Positions 1 to 8,106 of a stretch of 64,000 nt of DNA are shown here, one piece after another; the stretch's first letter is position 1; every line of letters begins with the position of its first letter. The notes below the pieces were generated by a model. The model was not told the origin of the DNA. It saw only the letters and a program-made list of their open reading frames with translations, and ran no database searches. This stretch comes from UBA2834 sp963623365 (lineage in GTDB: Bacteria > Patescibacteriota > Saccharimonadia > Saccharimonadales > Saccharimonadaceae): positions 15,040 through 79,039 of the forward strand of contig CAVFJY010000004.1 in the NCBI GenBank assembly GCA_963623365.1, written 5' to 3'. Position numbers and translations under genes: made by a program.

Positions 1-93
1 AATGTCTGTTACGGTCACTTCATTATTCGAGCCAAGGAGAATGGCCAGCGACAGACCAACATAACCAATTCCTGCAACAGTTATTCTCTTCAT
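1..93 (-). CDS. ugd: UDP-glucose/GDP-mannose dehydrogenase family, N-terminal fragment (cut by window edge)
   Basis: Only the first 31 residues lie in the window. They read as the beta-alpha-beta start of a Rossmann NAD-binding fold with a GIGYVGLSLA motif, which is the signature of the UDP-glucose 6-dehydrogenase / UDP-N-acetylmannosamine dehydrogenase family. These cytosolic enzymes oxidise nucleotide sugars to uronic acids for surface glycans, which fits the glycan genes at 10.4-18 kb. No clear ribosome binding site precedes the start; the stretch between this gene and the recombinase stop is AT-rich. The exact substrate cannot be told from this fragment. Confidence 0.8.
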   Translation of the reverse strand, partial: MKRITVAGIGYVGLSLAILLGSNNEVTVTDI

Positions 94-139
94 AAAAAAA
101 TATTAACATACTCTTTAAATAAAATTGCTCATAAATATA

Positions 140-2362
140 TTATTTTTTCGAATACTCCCAGCTTTTGCGAATATATACGTTGTTCTGATGTAGAATGCGC
201 CTGACCGTATCAGGGCTTACTCCAAGCGCTTCCCCGATTTCTTTAGGCTTATACCATTCCGCATACATTTGCATAATCATCTCGGCGAGCACTTTCTTTT
301 TGGCAACTTGGTTAGATACCTGGATGTTATTGTCTTTTAATGCTTTGCTGATGGTATATCTGTGGCATCCGAATTCCTTGGCTAATTCATAAGTTGAAGA
401 TCCTGCCTGGTACTTGGAAATAATTTTCTGGATTTCGTCTTTAGATAATATTTTCTGCTTTTGGCAAATACTATGAATTTCCGTTTCGCCGTAGTTGTTT
501 TCAGCTTTTCTGTCTGTTATACTTATTTTTATCGAAGTGGTATCACTTATCGGATGACTTTGCTTATACTTGACTACTTTCACAAAAATGTTTGAGTATA
601 GTTGCGATAGTCCCACCAAAAGTTTGTTACTCGAACTTTTATCCTTAAAAAAATTTGAGTAACTTCGCATAAACATGGAATTATCCGCAGAATGGTCGCA
701 TCCGGGCTCAAGAAGGATGCGGCTTTTTGCTACAGTTGAATCTTCAGATGTCGGAGTGATGTTCGTTTCGGACTGCTCACCTATGGTTGGAGCAAGGATA
801 CTATCAAAGGGTGGACGAAATTCTCCTTTAATGCCGAGCGGGATTTCTTCGTTCGCAATGACGTAGATTTTACTGAAAATCGCCTGATTCATCAGGCGTT
901 TTATCTTGTCGCTGGCATTGCGATAAGATTTGCCACAGTCGTTCAGCATTTCGAGTGCGCAAGAGAGATTCTCCGTGATTTGCTCAAAGGTAAGAGAATG
1001 CTGCCGGATTTCATGTTCGACGGCGGAGAGTTCTTTTGTAATTTTTTGCTGTTCGGATTTCATGAAGTCTGCCGGAATAGCATCCATATAATGAGCTTCC
1101 ATCAGTTTTTCGCGTTTGTGCTCCAGTTCATGCTTGCGGCCATACAGCCCCTCAATTTCGGTATCGTATTTTTGCTTTTCTGCTTCGACTACTTTTTGAA
1201 GCTGTTCTTCAATTTGGGTTTTTAGGTCATCAGAGATTTGGATGCAGTCGTAGAGCTTCTCAATTTCGCGTTCTACTGCCGCGATGAGAATGTACTTAGT
1301 CTTACAGTCGCGTCGACGTTTGCTGTGCCGACCAGCGCAGACGAAATATGGGTAGACCGTACCGTCCTTCTTTTTCTCGTTGCTGACGATCATGCGCTCA
1401 CCGCAGTAGGCGCAGTAGATGGTACTTTTGAGATAGTGCGGATGCTTATTGGTGCGCTCGCCATTGACGCGGGATGCGAGTATGAGTTGTACCTTATCCC
1501 ACGTTTCGGTATCAATGATAGGTTCATGTGAGCCGGGATATTCTACGCCCTTATACTTCACGATACCTTTATAGTAGGGATTTGTCAGGATTTTCTGGAG
1601 CGACTGGAAAGGGATAGACTTGGACGGGATTTTGGGCGTAGCGCGCGTTGTAAGGCCGCACGCGCCCAGATACTCCGCAAGGCTATTAACCGTCCACTGC
1701 TCGGTGGCATAGGCCTCAAAGGCCATTTTAACCAGCGGTGCGCGATCCGGATCGAGGATGACCGTGCGCTCCTCGCGCCCCTTTTCATCGACATAGCGGA
1801 CGTTCTGGTAACCGAGCGGCGCGCGACTGACGGTTCCACCGCCTTTGATTTTCTCGCCCATGCCTTTCTTGACTTCCGTGGCGAGATTTTGCGAGTAGAA
1901 TTCTGCAATAGAGCTCATAATGCCGTGCAGCAACATGCCGGCCGGAGTTTCATCAATGCTTTCTGATGCGGAAACCAGTTGAATGCCACATTCTCGAAGT
2001 GTGCGCATGATGTCGCTATCATCATCACGGTTACGCGCAAGACGGTCGATTTTATGCACGATCACATAATCTACACGGTCAGCGTTCTCTTTGACATATT
2101 CCAGCATGGCTTGCAATTGCGGACGATCAGCAGATTTCGCAGATGCGCCGCGATCGACGAATTCTTTGCCAACCATCGCGCCGAGTGACGCAGCCTTTTT
2201 CTTGTTGGCTTCGCGCTGAGCGGGAATGGAAAAGCCTTCATCATGCCCGCCACCGCGCTCGGCCTGTCCGCGAGTAGATACGCGGAGATAGGAAACAGCA
2301 AACTTTGGCGTCATGGATTCCGTCAGTGCCTGCGCCATATTTGCCATAGTAGCGGTACTCAT
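140..2362 (-). CDS. Large serine recombinase with C-terminal helix-turn-helix fusion
   Basis: The protein (740 aa) carries the resolvase catalytic domain at about residues 21-165, with nucleophile Ser29 in YLRVSTRGQ. It is followed by the recombinase domain (PLGYQNVR onward), a zinc ribbon at about 310-355 (CAYC then two further Cys) and a coiled coil at about 375-440. This is the plan of site-specific integrases of mobile elements. The start is supported by AAAGGAGG 8 bases upstream. From about residue 545 the sequence becomes AT-rich and no longer recombinase-like. It passes through an attachment-like sequence (605-660) and ends in about 100 residues of HTH similar to the separate protein at 7296-7754. 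I infer that the original tail read into a tRNA antisense, and that later changes joined it to an HTH gene. Activity is plausible because the catalytic part is intact. Confidence 0.9.
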   Translation of the reverse strand: MSTATMANMAQALTESMTPKFAVSYLRVSTRGQAERGGGHDEGFSIPAQREANKKKAASLGAMVGKEFVDRGASAKSADRPQLQAMLEYVKENADRVDYVIVHKIDRLARNRDDDSDIMRTLRECGIQLVSASESIDETPAGMLLHGIMSSIAEFYSQNLATEVKKGMGEKIKGGGTVSRAPLGYQNVRYVDEKGREERTVILDPDRAPLVKMAFEAYATEQWTVNSLAEYLGACGLTTRATPKIPSKSIPFQSLQKILTNPYYKGIVKYKGVEYPGSHEPIIDTETWDKVQLILASRVNGERTNKHPHYLKSTIYCAYCGERMIVSNEKKKDGTVYPYFVCAGRHSKRRRDCKTKYILIAAVEREIEKLYDCIQISDDLKTQIEEQLQKVVEAEKQKYDTEIEGLYGRKHELEHKREKLMEAHYMDAIPADFMKSEQQKITKELSAVEHEIRQHSLTFEQITENLSCALEMLNDCGKSYRNASDKIKRLMNQAIFSKIYVIANEEIPLGIKGEFRPPFDSILAPTIGEQSETNITPTSEDSTVAKSRILLEPGCDHSADNSMFMRSYSNFFKDKSSSNKLLVGLSQLYSNIFVKVVKYKQSHPISDTTSIKISITDRKAENNYGETEIHSICQKQKILSKDEIQKIISKYQAGSSTYELAKEFGCHRYTISKALKDNNIQVSNQVAKKKVLAEMIMQMYAEWYKPKEIGEALGVSPDTVRRILHQNNVYIRKSWEYSKK
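605..660. other. Attachment-site-like sequence inside the recombinase gene
   Basis: CGATAGTCCCACCA at 605-618 resembles a tRNA 3' end with CCA and recurs exactly at 7740-7753 in the same orientation. The next 42 bases, with CCACCAAAAGT, TTACTCGAACT and a terminal AAATTTGAGT, align without gaps to the sequence directly after tRNA-Ala at the right edge: 41 of 48 bases agree between 613-660 and 63946-63993. TTACTC and GAGTAA form an imperfect inverted repeat. Best read as the core and element-side arm of a serine recombinase attachment site. Confidence 0.6.
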
Positions 2363-2449
2363 AGAGTATACCTCCTTTCTTAGGTGTCATCGCATGATAG
2401 CTCTCTTCCAGAGAGAAAGCCAGTCACTTCGCGAAGAATTTACAATTTA

Positions 2450-2542
2450 TTATCTTTTAGTCTTGCTCGTCTCAAAGCCAATAGGCAACTGTCGGTCACA
2501 CAGATTGACAGACATGTAGAGATGTTGCCCTAATCGCACCAT
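2450..2542 (-). CDS. Possible 30-residue leader peptide upstream of the recombinase
   Basis: A short open frame encodes a 30-residue peptide with a basic end (ETSKTKR) between the terminator at 2561-2593 and the recombinase start. There is no clear ribosome binding site. A small hairpin (CTCTC / GAGAG) lies between it and the recombinase. It could be a regulatory leader peptide or chance; I do not recognise a family. Confidence 0.2.
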   Translation of the reverse strand: MVRLGQHLYMSVNLCDRQLPIGFETSKTKR

Positions 2543-2560
2543 AGCACGACTTTAGGCAAG

Positions 2561-2593
2561 AAAAAACCGCTCCGAGTTACAGCTTTCGGAGCG
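2561..2593 (-). terminator. Intrinsic terminator (minus strand)
   Basis: A perfect 8-bp stem CGCTCCGA/TCGGAGCG with a 10-base loop is followed on the minus strand by G and six U. It lies downstream of the HNH pseudogene and probably was its terminator, insulating the recombinase gene. Confidence 0.75.
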
Positions 2594-2725
2594 AAGGATA
2601 CAGTAATGTGACGACGTGCACCTCTGTAAAAACAAGATTTTTGCCAAATTAGTGATATCGATAAAATCGATGTTGTAATATTTACAACGACTTACGAATT
2701 TCAGAAGTATCCTGAATTTGTTGGG

Positions 2726-3190
2726 TTACTTATCACTTTTGTGGCGCTTGCAGTCACGGTATAGCATTTAGCGGTTTTTAACAATAATTCTACCGCCTTG
2801 GATCCATGGCGTAATATGATTGGCTTCCATTCCGTCAATATCAAATGTTGACCACAACTTGGATAAATTCCCTGCTGGCGCTCGTATGTACACGCTTATT
2901 TTCTAATGTCCTTCCGCTGGGATGTTCGCATCGATCAACATGAGCAATTTTGCCGCGCCGTTCCGGGATCTTTTCAATTTAAGGGAAACGAGGATTACTG
3001 CTTTTCGCGTAATCTTTTCCCTGCTGTGGGGGCGATATCGGTTTATGAAATGTATATTCCTGTTGAATAGCTTTTATTAAACTACCCTTTTGTGTGGGGT
3101 ATTTTCTCGCTAAATCGAATATACTATGAACGTCGCCATAACCGCCTATGCTTTCAATCGTATGAGATTGATGATATAATCTGCGGCAAG
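2726..3190 (-). pseudogene. HNH endonuclease remnant
   Basis: No intact frame exists, but the minus strand still spells an HNH nuclease in pieces. A GIYPSCGQH cysteine segment sits near 2846-2880. A frameshift follows, then EANHITPW with Gly-Gly at about 2780-2830, then an in-frame TAA at 2768-2770, then a Cys-Arg-His-Lys-Ser-Asp-Lys end with stop at 2726. Upstream, near 3000-3180, another open stretch ending in NPRFP and TAA appears to be the linker of the same protein. The family nicks or cuts DNA and often travels in restriction or mobile-element modules. At its 5' end it runs into the promoter of the lipoprotein gene, where the duplicated segment begins, so the duplication or insertion probably truncated it. 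Confidence 0.7.
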
Positions 3191-3297
3191 TACAGATAAG
3201 CTGGTTAATTTTGAACTTATCTCGTGCGGTACTTTTGAAATTCTTTTCTCACTGACGCCTCAAAAGAGGCGCAGCATCAAAAAAAGGAGGGGTAACC
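3168..3297 (+). promoter_or_regulatory. Promoter and structured leader of lipoprotein gene (copy 1)
   Basis: TATAAT at about 3174 starts a segment of about 120 bases that is nearly identical to the leader of the second lipoprotein copy (57253-57375). Two stem-loops are kept in both copies: AGATAAG/CTTATCT, and GCCTC-aaaa-GAGGC just before the ribosome binding site AAAGGAGGGG. Conservation of the leader, while the genes diverge, suggests a regulatory role such as attenuation or mRNA stability. Confidence 0.5.
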
Positions 3298-4002
3298 ATG
3301 AAGAAAAGAATCGCTATTTTAGTTGTGTTTTTACTTATCCTCTGCCTCACCCTCGTTGGTTGTGGGCAGAGAAGCACGGACGACAAGACCTACGACGTTG
3401 GATCGACGGACAGCACCGAGCAATCGGAGCAGGACGGGCAAGATGGACAGGATGCGCCAATCAGCAATACTGACGATGTCGACGATGCCGACGATTTCAG
3501 CTCAAACACTTCCATCTCGGGCATAAAGAACGCTGACGGAACTTATACGCATGATTTAGACGGCGTTAAAATAACACTAAAAACTAATATCAGTGACTAT
3601 ATCCATGACGGCAACGTATTCTACTACGATGAGATTGCCGAAGACCTCGGTTGGCATTTTAAAGACCCATCATATGAAGGCGATCCGAACATTGCAGGCC
3701 GCTTCTGGGATGACGATAATACCTACTATGTTATGTTCGACAAGTGTAATGACCATTCCTATTATTACATATATTGTGCATACACTACAGACAACGCAGC
3801 TTTAGTCATCTTTAAACGCTACGACCGAGAAGACCCGGACACAATCACCTACCAAGTTAATCCGAACGGCCGCTACAATGTGAACTACGAGCAAATCGCC
3901 CTAATGACATATTTGCTTGAGAACATGAAGGATAATCCCGATTTTGATCCAATTTACGAAATTCGCCCCGACACCCCCGGTACTTGGACGATCTATAAGT
4001 AA
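3298..4002 (+). CDS. Lipoprotein of unknown function, partner of giant membrane protein (copy 1)
   Basis: The 234-residue protein has a lipoprotein signal peptide: Lys-rich start, hydrophobic core and lipobox LVGC with Cys at about residue 22. It should be exported and lipid-anchored. An acidic Ser/Thr/Asp/Gln linker (residues 25-80) leads to a folded domain rich in Tyr and Asp. The ATG follows AAAGGAGGGG. It converges on the giant membrane protein gene with 42 bases between stops, sharing one bidirectional terminator. Its paralogue at 56596-57252 keeps the signal and linker, is only partly similar in the C-terminal domain and lacks part of the linker. No family is recognised; an immunity, receptor or chaperone role for the neighbouring protein is speculation based on the repeated pairing. 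Confidence 0.8.
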   Translation: MKKRIAILVVFLLILCLTLVGCGQRSTDDKTYDVGSTDSTEQSEQDGQDGQDAPISNTDDVDDADDFSSNTSISGIKNADGTYTHDLDGVKITLKTNISDYIHDGNVFYYDEIAEDLGWHFKDPSYEGDPNIAGRFWDDDNTYYVMFDKCNDHSYYYIYCAYTTDNAALVIFKRYDREDPDTITYQVNPNGRYNVNYEQIALMTYLLENMKDNPDFDPIYEIRPDTPGTWTIYK

Positions 4003-4020
4003 GTAAAAGCCAGCCCTAAA

Positions 4021-4045
4021 TACGCCTCAGTTTGAGGCGTATTTT
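4021..4045. terminator. Bidirectional terminator between lipoprotein and giant membrane protein genes
   Basis: Stem TACGCCTCA/TGAGGCGTA (4021-4029, 4033-4041) with a 3-base loop is followed by TTTT on the plus strand and preceded by A-rich sequence for the other strand. The second copy of the module has a different hairpin at this place. Confidence 0.8.
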
Positions 4046-7000
4046 CAATTTCCTATAGCGAATTCATTGCGCATAGAAAGATTAAATACACTTCGTCTAG
4101 AATCATAATTCTCTACTTCAATATCTTGATTCTCGCGAATAGCCACTCTGGATTCATCGTCATTGTCAGTCACTTTATATGGATACATATCCGATGGATC
4201 ATACTGCGCCAACCACAGAAGCCCCTCCATGGTATCCATGACCTTGGCAAGATATTCTTTAGTCACACCCATTCTCGATGCCAGAACACCTTCATAAGAA
4301 TCATCAATCGGATGTTCTTCGTAATAATTCTCTAAAGCGACCGTCACCGACGATTTTTCAATAATACCTTCGTTTTCAGCAATGCGCTGATCTTCGATAT
4401 AGCGCTGGTAATATGATGCTTCTTCCCACGTAAATGCATTGCTGCCAATTCCATCCCCAGAATTTTTCGTAACGCAAGCTTCGCCAGTCACATATCCAAT
4501 CTTATTAAAAATATTAGTACTCTGTAAGACATCGGCGACTCCACCCCAAATTGGCAGTGCGCCTTCTAGCGTGCCCGCACCGGAATCAATGGCGTTACCG
4601 ATATTTTGATCGGCCACACCGAAGTTCGACGTACGTTGACTGCAATACACAATATATTCCATTAATCGACTACCACCAGCATCCGGCTCAGTAGCTGTAT
4701 TAATCTTCGGGTTATCTTCATCATCACTCAACACGAAATTCTCGCCTGAGCCCAATTCCGAGACCTTATATATCACTTCAGCCGGATCTTCATCCATCGT
4801 CGACAAATCCGTAATAAAGTAAGGGTTACAGAACGCATCGCCAACTGCGCCAATTGAAGCGAGTTCAGGGCAAGTAGATTCTGTATTTTTTGCCGCCTCT
4901 TCTGCCGTCGTAGCCGCTGTCACCGCAGAAGCGCCCGGTATCAAAGATGAAATTGATTTCCCCACCAACGAGCTCACATTAGTAATCCCACTCATAATCG
5001 AACCAGTTTGCGTTAATACCGGAACGGATTTTGACAATAGATCCCCCATAAAAGTATACGGCGACGATGCGTCAAATGGGCTCAGGGTCTCCCGCTCATA
5101 TCTTGCCACATCCGCTATATATACCTCTTGCTGCTTCAGATAAGTAATCAAAGTTTCTTTACTGGCAACCGACCCGCCACCGTACTGATGATTCTGCCCC
5201 ATATACATATTTGCACCAGAAACCAATGCATTGCCAAAATCCTCGCCACCAATATCTGCCGCTAAGTCCCTAGTAAGCATTGTAGCCGCCTTTGGAACCA
5301 AATATTGCCCAACAAAGCTAGTTACCATACCGACTATACTCGAGAAGGCGGCCGAAACGACAATTTCTTTACCTATATTAAAGGCGATATTTCCTAATAG
5401 CGGTAAACAAGCAAGACCAAGAGTCTCTGCTCCCCCGCCAATACAAGCCACTAGCTCGGCAGCATAGCCAGCAGTCTTAGCAACATCAACGCCTGCGCTT
5501 ACAAGTCCCGCAGCAATCTTCGAGACCAAACAAGTACTGTAAGAAGCCAAATTGCCACCAAAGTGACTTAATACCTGAGTGATTCCATCTGTCAGATTAA
5601 AGCTATTTACGCTTGGATCCGAATCGTCAACGGCGGTATTGCCATATAATGCACTAATTGCATTTGCCTCCATGGCACTTCCATCGCTGGAAGTAGTGCC
5701 GCCGTCACCATTTGCAGTATTATAGGTCGTCTTCTTTTTCGTAGTCAGGCTATTAGCAATATCATTGATTGGCGAGCTCTTAGAATCCTCTATCTGCCCT
5801 TTTTGTATTCCTTCGAAAACTGTAGTCGCCACTCGCAATACTTGAAGCGCTTCATTGGCCATGATGAGTAAATTAATAGCACCAACTATATTCGTCACAA
5901 AACAAATCGTTCCAGAAATTTTACCAGCAACTTTTACAGATTTTTGACCAATTCCGTCAGCAAAATCCAGCAACTTCGTTGATATTTCACTTGCAGACGA
6001 TCCGCGTTTTATGCTTACCGAAGTTCCGTCGCCATCTTCAAGCTTCGCAACATCTTTCGTCGTATCGGTGCCGTCATCATTTTTAGTGGTCTCTTCTTCT
6101 GAACGAAGCCCTCCACCACCGGTACTGCCAGAGACATCGTCTCCACCTACCGCACTCTTTACCGTACCTTCATATTCGGCTTTTGAATCATCGCCGCCAG
6201 TGCTAAAATCTGAAAATCTATTCCTCATTACACTAATCTTTGTCAAGAAACCGCCAGTTAGATTATCGAACCAGCTCCCCAATGACTGTCGCCAGGTTTT
6301 TGTACCCTCATAGTAGCTATTACGAAAGCCCGAATCTGTCTCGTACAATTCGTCAATCGTAATTCTTCCGTTTTTTGCCTGTGCCTTATCCGCCACAATC
6401 TCGACTTCATTACCATCCGCATTCGTGTAACGCATAATCTGGTTCCCAGCACCGTCCGACACGACATTAATGCCGCTCTTTTTGAGTTTAGCCGCTTGAC
6501 GTTTTGAGATCTTAAAGTAATTTTCATCAGAACCAGTTGCTAATTGATATATCTTCGAGTGTTGTTTTACGAAATCTTGAGCCTCTGCGCTCACATTACG
6601 ACTCTCAGAGTGCATTTGCCATTTAGTAAATCTAGACGAACGCGCATAATTACTCACGCTAATCGAATCAAAATTTCCAATAAATTGGTTAATCAGACTA
6701 ATCGGCATCGCCATCTGGCCAAAGAAAGACAACGCGCCAAAGCCAGCCACGCCGCCACCCGCAACCAGCGCCGGCATCATTTTCTTCATCAAGCTTCTCG
6801 CCGAGAATTTACTCTTGCCCTTAGCCTGCTCATTATCGCTCCGCCCCGACACCATATTCTTAAAGCTCGACGTTGGCGAGCTAAAGCCAGATTTTATATT
6901 ATTTTCCGACTCGCGCGCACCCAAAATTCCGTCGCCTTTTTGGTCCAACATCTTCGCTGCGCCTTGTTCACCATCGCGCAAACCGTTCGCCGCCCGCGAA

Positions 7001-7164
7001 TTGCGGTCAAATACGTTATGGTAATGTTCGTCTCCTACATTACCTTTCGTAAACTTACCGTCGTCTTCCGAATAAGATTGTTCGGACGGGAAAGAATCCG
7101 TCGCACCGTCTGCGTTGACGTTTTCCTGATTCTGCAATTCTTCGCTAGATCTTCGTCCGAACAT
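4045..7164 (-). CDS. Giant multi-spanning membrane protein, unknown function (copy 1)
   Basis: The 1039-residue protein starts with a charged, Asn/Ser/Asp-rich N-terminus (MFGRRSSEEL). A basic stretch and hydrophobic segment follow at about 125-165, then a soluble part with an ISKRQAAKLKKSG motif (about 220-245), a Ser/Gly/Thr-rich variable linker (about 325-400), and further hydrophobic segments at about 410-450 and 540-640. The long C-terminal domain is conserved between the two copies. The arrangement recalls very large membrane proteins common in Saccharibacteria, some possibly tied to type IV secretion (VirB6-like), but no motif proves this. There is no ribosome binding site; TATGCTTTAAT lies about 30 bases upstream. 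It shares a terminator with the convergent lipoprotein. Paralogue at 53457-56552. Confidence 0.8.
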   Translation of the reverse strand: MFGRRSSEELQNQENVNADGATDSFPSEQSYSEDDGKFTKGNVGDEHYHNVFDRNSRAANGLRDGEQGAAKMLDQKGDGILGARESENNIKSGFSSPTSSFKNMVSGRSDNEQAKGKSKFSARSLMKKMMPALVAGGGVAGFGALSFFGQMAMPISLINQFIGNFDSISVSNYARSSRFTKWQMHSESRNVSAEAQDFVKQHSKIYQLATGSDENYFKISKRQAAKLKKSGINVVSDGAGNQIMRYTNADGNEVEIVADKAQAKNGRITIDELYETDSGFRNSYYEGTKTWRQSLGSWFDNLTGGFLTKISVMRNRFSDFSTGGDDSKAEYEGTVKSAVGGDDVSGSTGGGGLRSEEETTKNDDGTDTTKDVAKLEDGDGTSVSIKRGSSASEISTKLLDFADGIGQKSVKVAGKISGTICFVTNIVGAINLLIMANEALQVLRVATTVFEGIQKGQIEDSKSSPINDIANSLTTKKKTTYNTANGDGGTTSSDGSAMEANAISALYGNTAVDDSDPSVNSFNLTDGITQVLSHFGGNLASYSTCLVSKIAAGLVSAGVDVAKTAGYAAELVACIGGGAETLGLACLPLLGNIAFNIGKEIVVSAAFSSIVGMVTSFVGQYLVPKAATMLTRDLAADIGGEDFGNALVSGANMYMGQNHQYGGGSVASKETLITYLKQQEVYIADVARYERETLSPFDASSPYTFMGDLLSKSVPVLTQTGSIMSGITNVSSLVGKSISSLIPGASAVTAATTAEEAAKNTESTCPELASIGAVGDAFCNPYFITDLSTMDEDPAEVIYKVSELGSGENFVLSDDEDNPKINTATEPDAGGSRLMEYIVYCSQRTSNFGVADQNIGNAIDSGAGTLEGALPIWGGVADVLQSTNIFNKIGYVTGEACVTKNSGDGIGSNAFTWEEASYYQRYIEDQRIAENEGIIEKSSVTVALENYYEEHPIDDSYEGVLASRMGVTKEYLAKVMDTMEGLLWLAQYDPSDMYPYKVTDNDDESRVAIRENQDIEVENYDSRRSVFNLSMRNEFAIGN

Positions 7165-7295
7165 ACTGGTTTTTCTTTTAACCCTATTAAAGCATAAGTG
7201 CCATTTAAATTAAAGCCGGTCTATGTTTCGATCTGCCAAACGGTACGGCAGTATTATCCAGCTCTCTACTTCTACATATTGTCCAGGTCTCTATA

Positions 7296-7754
7296 TCATT
7301 TTTTATAATCCCACCTCGTACGCATCTTTACGCCGTTGGCTTTTAGTCTACGACTGACGGTGTTATCCGACATAGAATATCTTTCAGCTAGTTGTTTAGT
7401 CGTCCAGCCTAATTCATATAGCTTAATGGCTTCTTCAAGATTTATTTTTTCGATAGAGACCTTAATGCCCTGCTTTCTGAGACTATTGGCAATGGTGTTG
7501 CGATGGCAGTTGAATTCTTTTGCTAACTCATAGGTCGACTCGCCCTGTTGATATTTCGTGACGATTTGTTCTATTTCTTCAGGACTGAAATGTTTTTGCT
7601 GTTGCTTGATGGTCTTTACGATAAAATTAGGGTCATAAGATAAATCTGTGACATTTGGATCGACTGGCTGATTTACAGTGATGGAATGGGACTCCTTGAT
7701 ATTATCCAGGATTATTCTGTAATTCTTCGAGTTAATCTCCGATAGTCCCACCAC
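7296..7754 (-). CDS. Helix-turn-helix protein, paralogue of the recombinase C-terminus
   Basis: The 152-residue protein contains two HTH units: FSPEEIEQIVTKYQQG with STYELAKEFNCHRNTI (about 77-113), and LGWTTKQLAERYSMSDNTV (about 124-145). It aligns along its length with residues from about 585 to 740 of the recombinase at 140-2362, including the first residues VGLS. The GTG start lies inside the tRNA-tail-like CGATAGTCCCACCA (7740-7753), with no ribosome binding site, so the true start is uncertain. Likely a DNA-binding regulator or a cargo gene at the distal end of the element; the resolvase-like HTH style suggests it binds element DNA. Confidence 0.65.
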   Translation of the reverse strand: MVGLSEINSKNYRIILDNIKESHSITVNQPVDPNVTDLSYDPNFIVKTIKQQQKHFSPEEIEQIVTKYQQGESTYELAKEFNCHRNTIANSLRKQGIKVSIEKINLEEAIKLYELGWTTKQLAERYSMSDNTVSRRLKANGVKMRTRWDYKK

Positions 7755-7793
7755 AAGATAATCAAACTCACTAGAAAATAGTGAGTGTTTTTT
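7740..7793 (+). other. tRNA-tail-like attachment sequence followed by intrinsic terminator
   Basis: CGATAGTCCCACCA (7740-7753) is identical to 605-618 and looks like a tRNA acceptor end with CCA. It is followed on the plus strand by a textbook terminator: ACTCACTA/TAGTGAGT (7766-7773, 7779-7786) then G and six T. No plus-strand gene ends here, so this may be what remains of a tRNA gene end plus its terminator, i.e. the distal attachment junction of the element. Confidence 0.5.
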
Positions 7794-8066
7794 GCGATCA
7801 AGAATTCGGTATCTCTGCAGATATTATTAAAGTCTACGTAGGGATATTAAAAAAATGACTTGCTAATTTTGTTTACCATAAGCGTCATTGAATTAATAGG
7901 AACGTGAGACAAATAAGCGAGTTATAGTCCCCTAACAATTTGGATTATTGTATAAACCTTACTTAGGGGTTTACGTGTCTATATTAGCAAGAATCGCATT
8001 TAAAGTCTAGCTTTAGGATTTTTCTACTTTACAAACAATCGCAAAAAGCCTAAAATAAGCTTTAGA
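7794..8066. other. Gene-free stretch with two long inverted repeats
   Basis: No gene is visible. CCCCTAA (about 7930) pairs with TTAGGGG (about 7965) across a loop of about 30 bases. CTAGCTTTAGGATTTTT (about 8010) pairs imperfectly with AAAAAGCCTAAAATAAGC (about 8045). The 5' region of the surface-protein gene presumably lies here. Confidence 0.4.
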
Positions 8067-8072
8067 GTTGTG

Positions 8073-8102
8073 GAGTTACTCAAACAAAAAAAGGAGTAAC
8101 TC
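8073..8102 (+). promoter_or_regulatory. Inverted repeat covering the ribosome binding site of the surface-protein gene
   Basis: GAGTTACTC (8073-8081) and GAGTAACTC (8094-8102) can pair. The Shine-Dalgarno AAGGAG (8091-8096) overlaps the right arm, so the hairpin would hide it. The TTACTC/GAGTAA arms are the same as in the attachment arms at 627-662. Confidence 0.5.
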
Positions 8103-8106
8103 AAAA

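Larger units (their letters stand above)
3168..7200 (+). repeat. Inverted duplication, copy 1 (lipoprotein + giant membrane protein)
   Basis: This segment is repeated in reverse orientation at about 53425-57375. Sampled stretches of the giant gene agree at over 90% of bases with mostly silent changes, whereas the middle of the giant gene, its last 30 codons, the lipoprotein C-terminal part and the shared terminator differ. The left limit is the TATAAT of the lipoprotein promoter. Confidence 0.85.

Noticed and set aside
1238..1531. Long plus-strand frames opposite the recombinase, giant proteins and the rplJ/rplL genes
   Set aside because: They mirror the codon pattern of the real genes, have no ribosome binding sites and no recognisable motifs.
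4045..7164. Calling the giant proteins VirB6 or a conjugation component
   Set aside because: Only membrane-segment layout and a vague family memory support it; no VirB4, VirD4 or other secretion gene is present in the window.
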